The notes under the pieces were generated by a model, which had not been told where the DNA came from, did no database searches, and saw nothing but the letters and a program-made list of their open reading frames with translations. A DNA stretch of 64,000 nucleotides from Neurospora tetrasperma FGSC 2508 (taxonomy: Eukaryota; Ascomycota; Sordariomycetes; Sordariales; Sordariaceae): assembly GCF_000213175.1 (NCBI RefSeq), contig NW_009799100.1, forward strand, positions 4,157,099 to 4,221,098, written 5' to 3'. The position numbers were made by a program, and so were the translations under genes. Each line of letters opens with the position of its first letter. Position 1 is the stretch's first letter. Positions 45,202 through 56,578 of the stretch are shown piece after piece.

Positions 45202-45761
45202 CACGATGACCATCAACAACCTCTTTTTTTTCGCGAATTTCCTACTGAATATGGACTGGCTTCGCCCTTTTACTATTTGCTTTCTCATTTTTGTTCTTTT
45301 TACGGCTTTTTATCACCACTTGGCGATGTTCTTGGGTTATTTGGCGATCTTGCGATAGGACCGGTGCTCATGTCCGACAAGATCACTTCATCGTCATCCC
45401 TTTTTTCCTGTACTCATCAAAAAACGGGATGCACTTTCTCAACTCTCCATTTTTTTTCAAGTTTCTGCATCTTGATGCCCTCCTAAAAAGAAGAAGAAAA
45501 GGCCTTGGAGTGCTTATTGACATCCCAGCACCACAAAAGGCAATACCCGCCATGCATGCTCACAAGTGAATCACAAGCGTCCCATTCCTAATCAAGTTCT
45601 TGAGAAGCGAGCTGTGCCTCTATGCCCCCATCCTGCCATTCACTTCATCATTTATTCTAATAGCCAAAAGAACTCTGTCAGCAAGCAAGTAATCGAATCG
45701 AACTCAACACTAACGAATATCCGATGTTTCCCGCAACGTTGATCTTGATCCTGTCGATGGA
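45202..45761. other. Intergenic after tRNA-Ser
   Basis: T-rich runs just downstream of the tRNA can stop polymerase III. Frames of up to 114 codons lack motifs. Confidence 0.45.
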
Positions 45762-45975
45762 CTAGACCGCGGCTTTCTTAAGCTCCGAGTTGTACCTAGT
45801 CATCTCATCTAACTTCTCCGTCGCGTCGTCTATTCGCTGCGAAGCCGCTTCGATGTATTCAACTAAGGTGGGCAAGACTTCATCCCAGGGGATGCCGGAG
45901 GAGTGGAGGATGAGGATGATATTGATGAGGATGTCGGTGGCGAGATACTTTCTAAAGGAGAGGAGGTTGGTGTAG
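45762..45975 (-). CDS. Last exon of an unidentified small protein
   Basis: The minus strand from an acceptor (CATAG at 45980-45976, with CTAAC upstream) to the TAG at 45764-45762 reads 70 coherent codons: SYTNLLSFRKYLATDILINI and LHSSGIPWDEVLPTLVEYIEA, ending in an amphipathic helix (ASQRIDDATEKLDEMTRYNSELKKAAV). This looks like real coding sequence: helical, balanced in composition, and ending as a coiled coil. The upstream exons are not resolved. Candidates are a short start at ATGGCG near 46125 before a GTATGA donor and a piece around 46020-46075, but I could not close the phase. I do not recognise the family; a small coiled-coil subunit of a complex is plausible. Confidence 0.5.
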
Positions 45976-46709
45976 CTATGTGGTGTTGTACTTCGTAAGT
46001 TAGAAGGGAAAATAAATACTCAATATCTTGCAGACGCGTTTGCCCGACTCAAAGAGTACGACTTGCGAGCCTGCGTGTGTCACCTTTTTCTCCCTCCATA
46101 CCTGCAGAGTCGCCCTTCATACCGCCATTTCGAAAGTTCGGGAGAGAAAGTAAGAAAAAAAAAGTGTTTGTTGCCACATCTGGAAATTATTGTTGTGAGG
46201 AAAATTGGTTTTCAGTTCTTCTTTTCTCGTTTTTGTGTCGCTGATCACCGGTGCTGGTCTTATTACAGAGACGACATTACCACTTCTCCGTTGTCAGTTA
46301 CTAATCTGTAGTTCGCAGCTGCACTTCTTGGAGGATATTCCTTGAACTGGCGACTCGAATTCAATGTGGTCTCAATGTCAATCATGACCTGTTCCTAGAT
46401 ATTGTAACTTGTGTGACCAAAAGGTTCCCTGTTCCTCCGCAACTGCACGTGTTGGCGCCTCGCTCCGTTCCGTGGAGAACCTGGCCGAGACATGCACCCG
46501 GTGAATGGATCTTCTGCGTCAAGTTTCAACCATATCAGTCGTCATAGTGGAGACCTATACAAAGTATCTCAAATGCGTGTTGTTTGACAAAGGCGTTCAT
46601 TATATATTAGTTGGTACTTTAAGAGGCTTAAGGGCTTTGACACGTGTACTTTATAAACACCGTTGAGGGGCCTTAGTCAGATATCGCTCGCTTATATGAA
46701 TCCAAGGGC
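45976..46709. other. Upstream exons of the small gene (unresolved) and 3' flank of the dioxygenase
   Basis: The left third probably holds short upstream exons and the leader of the gene whose last exon is at 45762-45975. The rest is the 3' flank of the dioxygenase. No other feature seen. Confidence 0.4.
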
Positions 46710-47862
46710 TCACTGCAGGAAAGTGGCTGGGACCTCGGGGCCTAGATAAAAGTCAGTTTCTTCAATCCTTCAACACATTTCATCGTATGACTTACCCCAA
46801 ACGTGCAGGTTATCTGGAGCTGCCTTTGTGTTATGTGTGGGCTCTCTCATATCGAGGAGATCACCATCCACATAGTGTTCGAGAATAAAACCGGATGGGT
46901 CGAACCAGTAATCAAAAATCTGGCTGCCCATCACGTGTCGTCCAACACCCCAACAGTTCTTGTAACCTTGATGGCGGAGCCAGTCGTGACCGAGCACCTG
47001 AGTATCAAAGTCGTGCGTCTCGAAGGACGAGTGGTGGACGTGCATCTTGGGACCTTCAAAGAAGAAGAAGCAGTGGTGGTCCACAAGGTCGTTTCCGCGA
47101 TTGAGTCTGAAAAAGACAGTCTTGTTGACACCTTCATCGTTATGGACAAGCTAGGTATGTGTCAATATTGGGTTCGAGATCGAACAAAGGCTGGCATGCA
47201 TACCTCACTAGGGAAGAAGTTGAAGTATTTGGTGTAGAAGTCGTAGCACTTGGCAAAGTCGGTTACACACACGCCAAAGTGGCCCAGCTTATGCACTGGT
47301 GCTGGTCGCTTCTTGAAGCGTTGGAACTCGTTGGCTCCGCGATTCTTCTCCTTAGGCTGGCAGTCATGACGAGTTAGCAAGCCAATCCCTATGGGTGTCG
47401 TATGAGAACCCGACTTACAAAGTTGAACCGCACAATGGGGAAGTCAACATCTCGCGCCTCCACCGGCGTTTGGCCGTAGACAAGATGGAAGGGGAACCCG
47501 TCGACAGGGTCATAAAATGTGACACATTTTCCACCACCAGGGGCATCTGAAAGGTCGTATATCTCAGTGGCTTTGCATTCGCTAGGAAGTGTCTTGGCCG
47601 CCTGCATCAGGTCCTCCATGGATTCAACGACGAAGGCTGCACCACCAAACTCGTCCTCATTCGATGCCTCGAGGCAAATAACGAAGGGCTCGGTGCCATA
47701 ACCGCGGTAGTATGTCTTCTTGCCAACCTCGGCAGTCTGCGCGAAACCGAAGTCTTCGGCAAATTTCTTGGCTTCGTTGATGTTCTTGTGCTTATAATAC
47801 ACATGGGCGATGCGCACCAAGTTGATCTTCTTGAGCGGCGTGGCCGAGAGTCCGGAAGCCAT
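46710..47862 (-). CDS. Type I extradiol dioxygenase (VOC family), catechol-cleaving
   Basis: Exons 47862-47419, 47356-47204, 47150-46796 and 46741-46710 join in phase to 327 residues. Two VOC halves are visible, starting at NLVRIAHVYYKHKNINEAKKF and at PVHKLGHFGVCVTDFAKCYDF. Ligands for ferrous iron in the second half are H174 (GHFGV), H238 or H239 (MHVHHSSFE) and E290 (ILEHYVDGDL). Such enzymes split catechol-type rings next to the diol, with oxygen. The sequence is of the bacterial catechol 2,3-dioxygenase type; fungal members are known in aromatic breakdown and methylsalicylate-related pathways, and the substrate cannot be told here. The cytosol is likely, as no signal is seen. The final exon adds only EVPATFLQ after the splice. 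No pathway neighbours are present. Confidence 0.87.
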
Positions 47863-49356
47863 GATATCACTGCGATTATGATAATATAAGTATAGGAGAG
47901 ATTCGGTCTAGGTAATAACGTCTGCGATGTTGAAAGTCACGATGAAGCTTGACGACTTGACAATGAGTCTGGACTTTGGAGGAAAGGAGGGATGAAGATA
48001 TGACGGTGAAACCCCAAAGAGGGGACTCGTGGTGAGTATAAGAAGAATGAAGCTACGGGCTTTGATCTGGGAGCCGACACTAAGACTCGGGACAGACCTG
48101 AGGTAGGAGTGCCCGACGATCATCGATCAGCCCACAATGGATGCTGTGTCCCCCATGGATTCTGTGAAGACAACCTCACCTGCTCATAGTGCGCTGTTGG
48201 TGTTCACGCGGAATCGGTTTCGCGGTGGGGTAAATCCAGATGCGGTACCAGCAGTGACGGACGGCAGTTGAAGATCGGTCAATGCCACCAAGACATTCTG
48301 TACTCCACGATGCTAGCTTAATGTTGTGTACTGTAGTACAGGCCGTATCTCTCACGCGGTGAATGTCCCTGCTGACGACGAAGAGCGCGATCGTCCAATG
48401 GCGGGTGCCGGATAATCTTAAATATTGGTCTTGTCGAACCATCAAAGGGCTTCAACCCCGGAAGCAATTCTGACAGCAGCTCTGCAACTCCAGGCTGATT
48501 GTGGCGGGTGAGGCAGTTCGACGGCATGTCATTGCATGTCTGGACATAAGTCATAGCATGTCGGACGCACTGGGCAATTGGAGTCAGGGGAAGCGGGAAA
48601 GGGGCGAAAGCAGCAGCATTATCATCAGACGAACCGCAGACAGCCACTCGGCTGATACGAATGAAAGACCATTGCGCTGAAGGAAATTCGACATGGTTGA
48701 GAGGAATTGGAGAAATGGAAGAAAACGTCATAAAGGTAGAACACCAAGCTTCACCTGTCCTCGGGGTATTACCCTAACCCTACCAATTCCCCGCCTTACT
48801 CAGGTCGCGGTCAGCTTGCGGGGAGAGGGGCCCGGCAACCCGGGGGGCCAGGGGCCACTGCAGTGTAGTTGAGCTAGCTACCTCTAGGTACCTTCACCGC
48901 CCTGTCGGGGAGGCCAAGTGGGGTCAACTCCGTCATTAGAATTCGGGGGAAAGATTGGACGTCAATCAGTGACACATTCGGGCCCTGATAGCTTGTTGCC
49001 ATTGGCACACTTCAGCGATACATCCATTCAACTTCACCTCCCGCGAATTCCATTCGTTTTCAGTCAGCAATTGTCAGCAACTCGTGACCAACACAACCAA
49101 ATTGAACAGACCTCGTTATCGTTACCTAGCCTCGGGACGCCCCATCGGATCTCCTATCGCTCTCGCCCCTCTGCGCCGAGATCTCCAACACATACCTACC
49201 TGACAGTTCGGCGCGAGTTCCGTGATCCGCCCACTGCAGGACATCAACAACCGCACCTGCATCACCGTCGCAGTCACTGCTCCAATCCATCCTGTACCTA
49301 TCACGAGCCAAGTCAACCACCATCAGAGACTATACCTACGTATCCCCCCCCAAAAA
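47863..49356. other. Divergent promoter region, dioxygenase and MDP-1-like gene
   Basis: About 1.5 kb. A 137-codon minus-strand frame (48731-48318) has no motif and a poor composition; not called. The part just before 49357 is CA/CT-rich leader sequence. Confidence 0.45.
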
Positions 49357-50184
49357 ATGCCACGCAAACTCTCCAAATCCAGAAACGTCTACGCCCCCGC
49401 GTCCTCCTCCTCCTCCTCGTCGCACTCCACCACCAACCTCCTAACTCCCTACCCCCAAAATGACGGTCTCCCACCCTTCCTCACCGACGGCCTCCCGCTC
49501 CCCTCGCTCGTCGTCCTCGACCTCGACTACACGCTCTGGCCCTTCTACAGCGACTGCCACCCGTGGCCTCCGCTCCGGGCTCTAAGCGGCTCCGTTTTGA
49601 GCGACCGCAACGGCGAGAACTTTTCTTTCTACAAGCACGTCCCCATCATCTTGCACTTGTTGCAAGTGGCGGGCGTGAAGCTGGCTGTCGCAAGCAAAAG
49701 TCCCGTGGGCGATTTGTGTAGGGAGATGTTGAAGATGTTGAGGATTCCGGGGGGACTGCCGACGAGTGTGGAGGGGTTTAGACGGAGTCCTGCGACAAAG
49801 GGGGCGGCGGGGGCTGCTGATGGTAATGGAGATGAGGAGGGGGAGGAGGACAGTGGAAAGAAGACAAAGACAAAGACAAAAGGATCAGGGTCAGGGTCAG
49901 GGTCAGGGTCAGGAGGGGGGTTGACGAATGAAAAGGGGCGCAAGACGATCGAGTTGTTTGATGGTGGACTGGAGATCTATGAGGGGACAAAGTTGAGGCA
50001 CTTTGAGGTCATTCAAAAACGGACGGCGATACCGTACGAGGAGATGCTGTTCTTTGATGACGAGAGGCCTAACTTGGAGGTGGAGAGGGTGGGGGTTACG
50101 ATGCAGTTGATCAGGGACGGGCTGGATTGGGAGGAGCTGGAGAAGGGAATACAAAAATGGAGGGCTAACAGGGGGATTGCGTAA
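49357..50184 (+). CDS. MDP-1-like HAD phosphatase
   Basis: A single exon of 275 residues from the Met at 49357 (MPRKLSKSRNVY); an earlier in-frame Met at 49222 lies in leader-like sequence. HAD motif I is LVVLDLDYTLWP with D55 and D57. Motif II is the Ser-Lys of AVASKSP (motif II/III region as in MDP-1), and the last part FFDDERPNLEVERVGVTM is motif IV. Magnesium-dependent phosphatase 1 acts on phosphotyrosine in vitro and on glycated or sugar-phosphate substrates; the true substrate in fungi is unknown. The cap region is interrupted by about 50 low-complexity residues (about 150-195), including a Ser-Gly run from a tcaggg hexamer repeat and a Lys-Thr run. Confidence 0.85.
   Translation: MPRKLSKSRNVYAPASSSSSSSHSTTNLLTPYPQNDGLPPFLTDGLPLPSLVVLDLDYTLWPFYSDCHPWPPLRALSGSVLSDRNGENFSFYKHVPIILHLLQVAGVKLAVASKSPVGDLCREMLKMLRIPGGLPTSVEGFRRSPATKGAAGAADGNGDEEGEEDSGKKTKTKTKGSGSGSGSGSGGGLTNEKGRKTIELFDGGLEIYEGTKLRHFEVIQKRTAIPYEEMLFFDDERPNLEVERVGVTMQLIRDGLDWEELEKGIQKWRANRGIA
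49884..49912 (+). repeat. tcaggg hexamer repeat inside the phosphatase gene
   Basis: Nearly five tandem copies of the hexamer tcaggg encode a Gly-Ser linker, right after an aagaca-type repeat. It has no relation to telomere repeats (ttaggg). Confidence 0.85.
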
Positions 50185-50765
50185 AATAGAGTGTTGGATT
50201 ATATGGAGTTGCGCGAGATCAGGGGAGTATAGATGGGGATTCTAGATGACTTATAGAAGGCACATCAAAAGCTCAATCTCACACATCAAATGGCTTTGTC
50301 GTACCTAACGGCATTCAATACTTGTCCGTGATGTTCCTGTTCCTGTACTAACCAGCGGGGGTGGTGGAGGATGCCATCATCCAGGGCCCAGGCTCGATCC
50401 GTGGTCTACATTTAGAATCTGGGGTACATGTATCTATGTGTTCGGGTGAGCGGGACTAACTTCTGAGTGCTAGATATGGATATACGAAGGGAGAACACAG
50501 ATCACGTTGCGCGAGATCTATCCGTGCTTAAGAATTTGCAGATGTGCCGAGCTATGAACCCGCTTTATACTGTATATTATGCTTGTTTGTACAAGTTGTG
50601 TATGTTTTCCAACCAGAGGTACACAAAAGCCCCGGACTTGGTAGAGCTAGCCAAAGCTGAGAAGAGAAATTTCCAAGGTATCTCTGTATATAACCAAAAA
50701 TCCCCAACCGCTCAAAGGCTCACCACTTGAGAAAAAGAATTCCCACTCTTATTAAAACGCGAACC
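50185..50765. other. Convergent 3' intergenic
   Basis: The 581 bases separate the phosphatase stop and the Sec14-like stop. An 87-codon frame at 50467 has no motif. Nothing else. Confidence 0.5.
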
Positions 50766-52289
50766 TTAAGCCGAGACCACAGGAACCGTAGCCTCCTTCC
50801 CCGTCTCAACAACCTCATTCTTCTCAGCATCGCCAACGCTCAAGCCCTTGACCCCCTCGGCCAAAGCGTCCCCATCCACCTTCTTCACATTGCAAACTCT
50901 CTCAAGAGTCCCCACACTAAGCATCCTCTGCTTGCCCCCCTCACTCCCCACCGCGACACACTCCACTCTTGTCCCATCAGCCGTCGGCCTCCAGTACTTG
51001 GGCCCCTCGGGAAAGTCCTTTAGTCCGTTCTCCCACTTCACCGTCTCCTTGATGTAGGGATCCGTTTTCGGTTGATCACCCCACGTAAAGTCGAGCTCAC
51101 CACCGTACTGCTTGGGGATATTCTTCGGGTCGATAAACTCCTCCAGCGTAGCCTTGACCTCCGAGGGCCCAAGGATGAAAATCTTGGACACGGTGATAGG
51201 GTCGAACCAGCGCTTGATCCAGCCCCACACCGTACTGAAAAAGTAAGGCGCGCCGATGATGAAGATACGGTCCAAGGTTTCCGGGTAATGTGCTGTGGCC
51301 AGCTGCGAGGCCGCTTGCATGTGCGACTTGAGGTTCCAGAACTGGCGGAGCGAAACGCCCGAGACGTCGACAATGTTGGTGGACAAAGTGATGGGTGTGG
51401 TGGTGGCGTGCGGGCGGTCGGGGAGCTCGGTGCACAAGGGTTGGGCGAAGCGGGTCAGGTTCTCGTACAAAGCGAAGAGGCGCAGGAGCTTGGGAGAGGT
51501 CTGGCCGTCAGTGACGGCCTTGGAGGGGTTCGTTTCGGCGGCTTTTTCGTAGGCCGAGACGGTCTTGGAGTCGAGGTGGCGGATCTCGAAGAGGTAAAGG
51601 GGGATGCCTCTGTTTTCGTGAATCAACAAGTCAGCATATACATGACCCTTTTCTCCAAGTGTGAAATACTGGGGTCAAGATTTGGTTTAATACTAACCTC
51701 CTATCTCTTCTGCCCGTCCATTGGGGGTACAACCGTCTGCTGGCCTCGTACGCCTCCAAGTCGATGGTGTCGTACAAAACGTTGAGGTCGTTCGCCTTGC
51801 GCCAATCCTCCGTCTCCTTGAATTGCTTAAACGCATCAACCACGTTCCATCTCCGGGCGCGCAAGTATCGTCTGTGTACGGCATACAACTGTTAGCTTTC
51901 CGATCCAACCCAATGAATTCTGCACTTTGTTCTTGTCGTCCACCACCGTCACCACTTATTCCCCTGAGATCCGGATCCTTGCATTGGCGCATAGCGGGAG
52001 AACATGCAGTTGCAGTTGCAGACGCAGTCGCAGTCGCGGCGCAACACGGATTGGTCCCGGGATACACTTGATCTGTCCAACAGGGGAGGAGATTGAAAAC
52101 ATACAGCAGTGTCTGGTCGTCATGCGAAGCCGGCGGCCCCGGCTTGTAATATCCCTTTTCTGCCAGGTTGGTCTTGAAGCTCTTAAGCGCTTCCTGCTCT
52201 TCCGGCTTGAGGTGTCCAAGATGGCCATTGGGGTAGCCAACTTCGGTGCCGCTAGCGGCAGAGGCATCGGCGATTGAATCAGCGGTCAT
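50766..52289 (-). CDS. Sec14-like CRAL-TRIO lipid-transfer protein
   Basis: Exons 52289-52105, 51871-51698 and 51609-50766 join in phase to 400 residues. The CRAL-TRIO N-terminal helices include LRYLRARRWNVVDAFKQFKETEDWRK (about residues 61-86). The lipid-binding domain starts near RGIPLYLFEIRHLD and contains TNIVDVSGVSLRQFWNLKSHMQAASQLATAHYPETLDRIFIIGAPYFFSTVWGWIKRWFDP, the typical pocket and gate region, ending at IPKQYGGELDFTWGD. Such proteins exchange phosphatidylinositol with another lipid between membranes and affect Golgi signalling lipids. The last 60 residues form a tail without domain, so it may be closer to the Sec14-like family of Sfh/Csr1 type than to Sec14 itself. Cytosolic. Confidence 0.88.
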
Positions 52290-53537
52290 TTTGTTTGTCT
52301 ATGATTATATCCTAATATCTTCTTCCTTCTTTGTGTCGCGTCGTATCGTAACAGTCTTTTTTTTCCTGGGGATCGTTATAAAGTTGGACCAGACCGACTT
52401 TGATGATGCACGATTCGTCCGATGCGTAAGTTGGGGAAACGGGCGTTTGGAGATTGCCGGTTGGAGGTGATGTTGTCTAGTAATTATTTTTTGGGGGGTA
52501 TCGTATTAAGATCAAAGCAAAAAGAACCCGTCCGGACGAAGCGGGAAGAGGTTATAGATCGTTTGTAGGTCGGTAGTCAAAAAAGATAATTCCAAGCAAG
52601 AGTTTTGTCAGAGAACAGAAGAGATGACGGAAGACTGCAGACCAGACGAACTGGACTTAGTGTGCAGTAGCTCAACGCCAGTAAGAAATACCGCTGACCG
52701 CACAGCAAGAAAAACGTCAGATCGAGAATAGGTGAGAAAAGCCTCTAACGCCAACGACGTAAAAAAGAAAAAAAGAAAAAGAGAAAGAGAAGAAAAGCAA
52801 AGAGAAAAAAAAAGAGATCTTCCTAGTGCGGTTTCGTCTCAGGGCTTGCTAGTATCTGCGTCGGTTCCGAATCCCCAGATCTGTCGATGCTTGGTAATTT
52901 CCCTGACTCCGGCTCCAACCGGGGCACCTATGATCCTCAAGTTCTCCAAAGATCCAATCCTAGCGAACACCCCAGTGTCCCCAGGTCCCCGGGGGCCAAC
53001 CTCCCCTCAACGACACCTCTCAACACGCCTGCGACGGCCGCTCTACGACCCTCCACGACCCGCTGACTGACCCGCCTTGGCCGCCGTGTCCGCCAATCCG
53101 GCAGGGTTCATGACTCCGCTGTACCCCCTGTTAGTCTCAGCTTTCGGGCCATCAATATACTCCGACGGACTACCTGTCCGAGCTCGGCAGCATCTCCAAT
53201 CCCGAACATTTGGAAGGTTGAGACATCAGGAAGTGCATGTGCTAGGTCATTAGTTCACTGTTCCTCCATTATCAAAATACTAAAGCTCTTGCCTACTATA
53301 GACGGGCCACAACGGCACCAGCAATCGCGCCAACTGTATCCCGTTTTTGAAACCGCCAACAACCACCATGTCTCGGTCACTACCAATGCCGTCATATCTA
53401 GTAAAAGCCGTTGGCAGTCAAGAGGAGCGTCTCCTCTGCCTTGATAGCATCTTAATGTCTGTAATCGCTTTCCATCCTCTTCACAAAGCAAAATCGTGTC
53501 CGTTACCCGCTTCCTTGGATGGCGCAGAAACGTCGCT
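52290..53537. other. Intergenic, Sec14-like promoter and COPI beta' 3' flank
   Basis: About 1.25 kb. An A-rich stretch with aaaaag repeats lies near 52760-52820. Frames of 112 and 132 codons lack motifs. Nothing else seen. Confidence 0.45.
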
Positions 53538-56500
53538 CTACTCCTCCTCTGCCTCAACCTCCTTCTCCTCCTCTTTCTGCTCTTCAGCCACCTCCTCTGC
53601 CGCCTCCTCTGCCGCCGGTGACTCCTCTTGAACCTGCTCGGCATCGACATCAATCAGATTGCCAGCAGCAGGTCCCTCTTGCTCGAGTTTCAGATACTCG
53701 TCCCACTCAGGGAAGAGCTCCGAGTCCTCTCCGGGGACGCCCAACACCTTGGCAACCCGGCCCTTCTTTTGTTTTTCCAGACTCTCCTTCCAGGCCGCCA
53801 CCAGTTCGGGCGTAAGGCTAGGCTTGTATGTTTGGCTGAAGAGCACAGCCTCCGAGAGACGATTGGTGTTCTTGAGGATCTCAATGCAGCCCTCGACGTC
53901 ACCGAGTAGCCACTTGGCGCTGAAGGCGACGTTGTGCGCGCCTGCCTCTGTAGCTTGCTCAGCGAGCTTGGCAAGACCTTCGCGGTCTGACGTCGAGCTG
54001 TAGACAAGCAACAGCGAACCGAGATCCTTTGCCTTGACGAAGCACTCGGTGGCAAGAGGCACATCCCAAGCAGCGAGGCCGGCATCACCAAGCGTCTTCC
54101 ACTTGTGGTCCGCATCAGTCTCTCGCGCAATGTCGAGGGCGATGTGGAGCTGGCCAAGCGATAGCGCCAGATCGAACTTGTGCTCGGGGTCAGTTGCCAC
54201 CTCAAGCGCGAGCTCCTTGTGGCCCTGTCCCTCAAGGAAGCGCGCAATCTTATTGAGCTGATCCTCAGGGATGCTTGGGAGTAGCTCGGCAGCCGTCTCC
54301 ATATCCTCGCGAAGGACAAGAGTCTGATACTCCAAAACGGGGAGCGAGAGGGCGAAAGAGGTAACATTAAGGTCCTTATCGGTGATGTAGACGCGGCCAT
54401 CACGCTGGAGGTAACCCAAGATGTACATGGGCTTGTCGAAGTGGGCGATGGTGTAAGTCTGGTCGCCAACCAAGTAGTTAAGACGGTTGGTGCTGTTGGT
54501 GTAGATCAGGACATCTCCCAACCACTCCGCCGAACGGATACTCTCGCTGATGTCGGTAACGACATCAAACGCAGCCTCAACACCATCATCCTCGACAAGA
54601 CCAGCCTGGACCGCTTCGTTATAGTTCTCTCTCGAGAACCTGAGGACGTAGGTGCTATCCTCGCAGGCAAGAGCAACCAGCTCGCCGCTCTCGCTCCAGT
54701 ACACCTGCTTTGGCTCCACCTCAATGCGTCTGACAAGTCCACCCGTCCGCCAGTCGTAGAAGGAAATGCCACCTTGGCCCTTGACACCGAGGAGGACACC
54801 GCCGGTAAGACCGTCGGCAGCGAAGGGGACGTCGAGACCGCCGACCTTGTTCTCGAAGTTCTTGAAGATCTTGACGCTGGTGGGAGACTCGCGAATGGCG
54901 AACTCGTTTGTGCTGGAATACTCCTTGGAAGCCCACACAAAGTCGAGGGCTTGACCGAATGCCTTGTTTCTCCAGGCGAGCGCAGTGTAAACGATGTATT
55001 CGCCGTCGCCGCAAATAGCAGCGAACCGACCATTGGGAGAGTGGATGAGACTTTGGGGATACACCTCGGCGGTTCCAAGCTCCTTGGTGGTGAGTGTGAT
55101 AGGTTCGTTGTCCTTGATATCGGCATCTGATCCCTGTTAGCTCGGAGTCACTCTCGATGTTCCGCTTTGTAACTCACCAGCACCCTTGATCACGGCAGAT
55201 ACAACCTCATTGTGCCTGGCCCACACGATCTTGCCGGAGCCATCCATCGACACAGCGGGCTCTTCCCGACCAAGCTTGATGACCACCGAACCATCATCGA
55301 AACCAACAGCAATACCCTGCTTGCCCTTCTGATATGACACACACCATGCTCGCTCCAGGCCGTAGTTCAGCGATTGCTCGAACCTGTAGGTGTTGGCGTT
55401 CCATATCCTTATCGTGCCCTGCGGTTACAGTTAGTAATAGCCTGCGAGCGAGTGGACAGGTACAATATCGACGTACATCTTCCGAACCAGAGATAATGAT
55501 AGGGAGCTCTGGGTGGTAGCAGGCAAAGGATACGTTGTTGGTGTGGCCTTCAAGAGTGGCGATCAAACTCTTGGTGGTATAGTCCCACACTTTCACCGTG
55601 CGCTGTGCCAGTAAGTCAGCTGTGAAGTCCTATGCGCCAGCAGATATTAATATAACTCACGTCATCAGAAGTTGTGAGAAGATAGGGTTTGTCGCTGTGG
55701 GGATAGTAGTCGACGTGGTTGACGCCCTTGGTCTCGTGCGCCTCAAGCTGGAAGTTTGGTGTGGATGAACCCAAGCTCCAGATCTTGACTGTCCTGTCCA
55801 AACATGCCGAAGCAAAGGTGTTGGTATCTTTGGGGTTGATGGCGAGGGACATGACGTAGTCTGAAACTCCGTTAGCATGCGCGCTCTGCTTCGATATATC
55901 GGGCCGGTGGCGCCATACGTGAGTTGCCCTCGAATACCCGCACGTTCTTCCATCCCTTCTCCCAATCCCAAAGCTTGATCGTCATGTCATCACTGGCGGT
56001 AAGGACGAAGGGTTGTGTAGGATGGACGCAAATGGCTCTGATGTAGTCGGGATGCGCCTCGAAGGATGTGATCTTTTCGCTCGTGTTGTAGTTGTAGACT
56101 CGAATTTGGCTGCGATTCCAGGTCAGCCTGCCTGTCTAGCACTAGCGGTCCAGTGCCCGCACCCCAGGTTCCATGTCAAACATACAAGTCATCGGAACCA
56201 CAGATGATCCAGTTCTTCCGCGCAATGAAGCGACCAGCGCGGACGGGGACATCGGTAAGCTCGAAGGTCTTGACGATTTGTTGTGTCTCGTATGACCAGA
56301 TATAGACGTGGCCGCTGTAGAGGGTCGCTAACGACCGAAGTAGTGTCAGAACTCAGGCCCTCTCCCATCGTATCGCGGGTCGAATCAGACGTACTCAGAA
56401 TCCATGGCTCGGTAGGATGGAAGTCGATGCCCTTGACTCGCTATGTGCGGAATATGGGTGAGCAATGGGAACCTTGAATGTTGAAAGACTGCTTGGTACC

Positions 56501-56578
56501 GGAGAAATCAGGGGGTCAAGAGGACAGGTAACGAACCTCGGAGCGGGCAAACAACTGGCGCTGCATGTTGACAGGCAT
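53538..56578 (-). CDS. sec27: COPI coatomer subunit beta'
   Basis: Eight exons (56578-56537, 56440-56395, 56327-56186, 56109-55919, 55860-55661, 55602-55477, 55418-55178, 55126-53538) keep phase and give 858 residues, the family's usual size. The N-terminal WD40 propeller is plain: [119 protein letters not shown] and [17 protein letters not shown] second propeller and an alpha-solenoid ([27 protein letters not shown]) follow, then an acidic Glu-rich tail. The protein coats COPI vesicles and binds dilysine signals of cargo going back to the ER. The first exon is just 14 codons ([14 protein letters not shown]). Most introns have good GTNNGT donors. Confidence 0.93.

Noticed and set aside
48318-48731. 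Minus-strand frame of 137 codons
   Set aside because: No recognisable domain; position just upstream of the dioxygenase leader suggests chance.
49884-49912. Possible telomere-type repeat
   Set aside because: The unit is tcaggg, not ttaggg, and it lies in frame inside a gene.
53690-54469. Minus-strand frame of 259 codons inside the COPI beta' last exon
   Set aside because: A +1 shadow, Ser/Arg-rich without domain.
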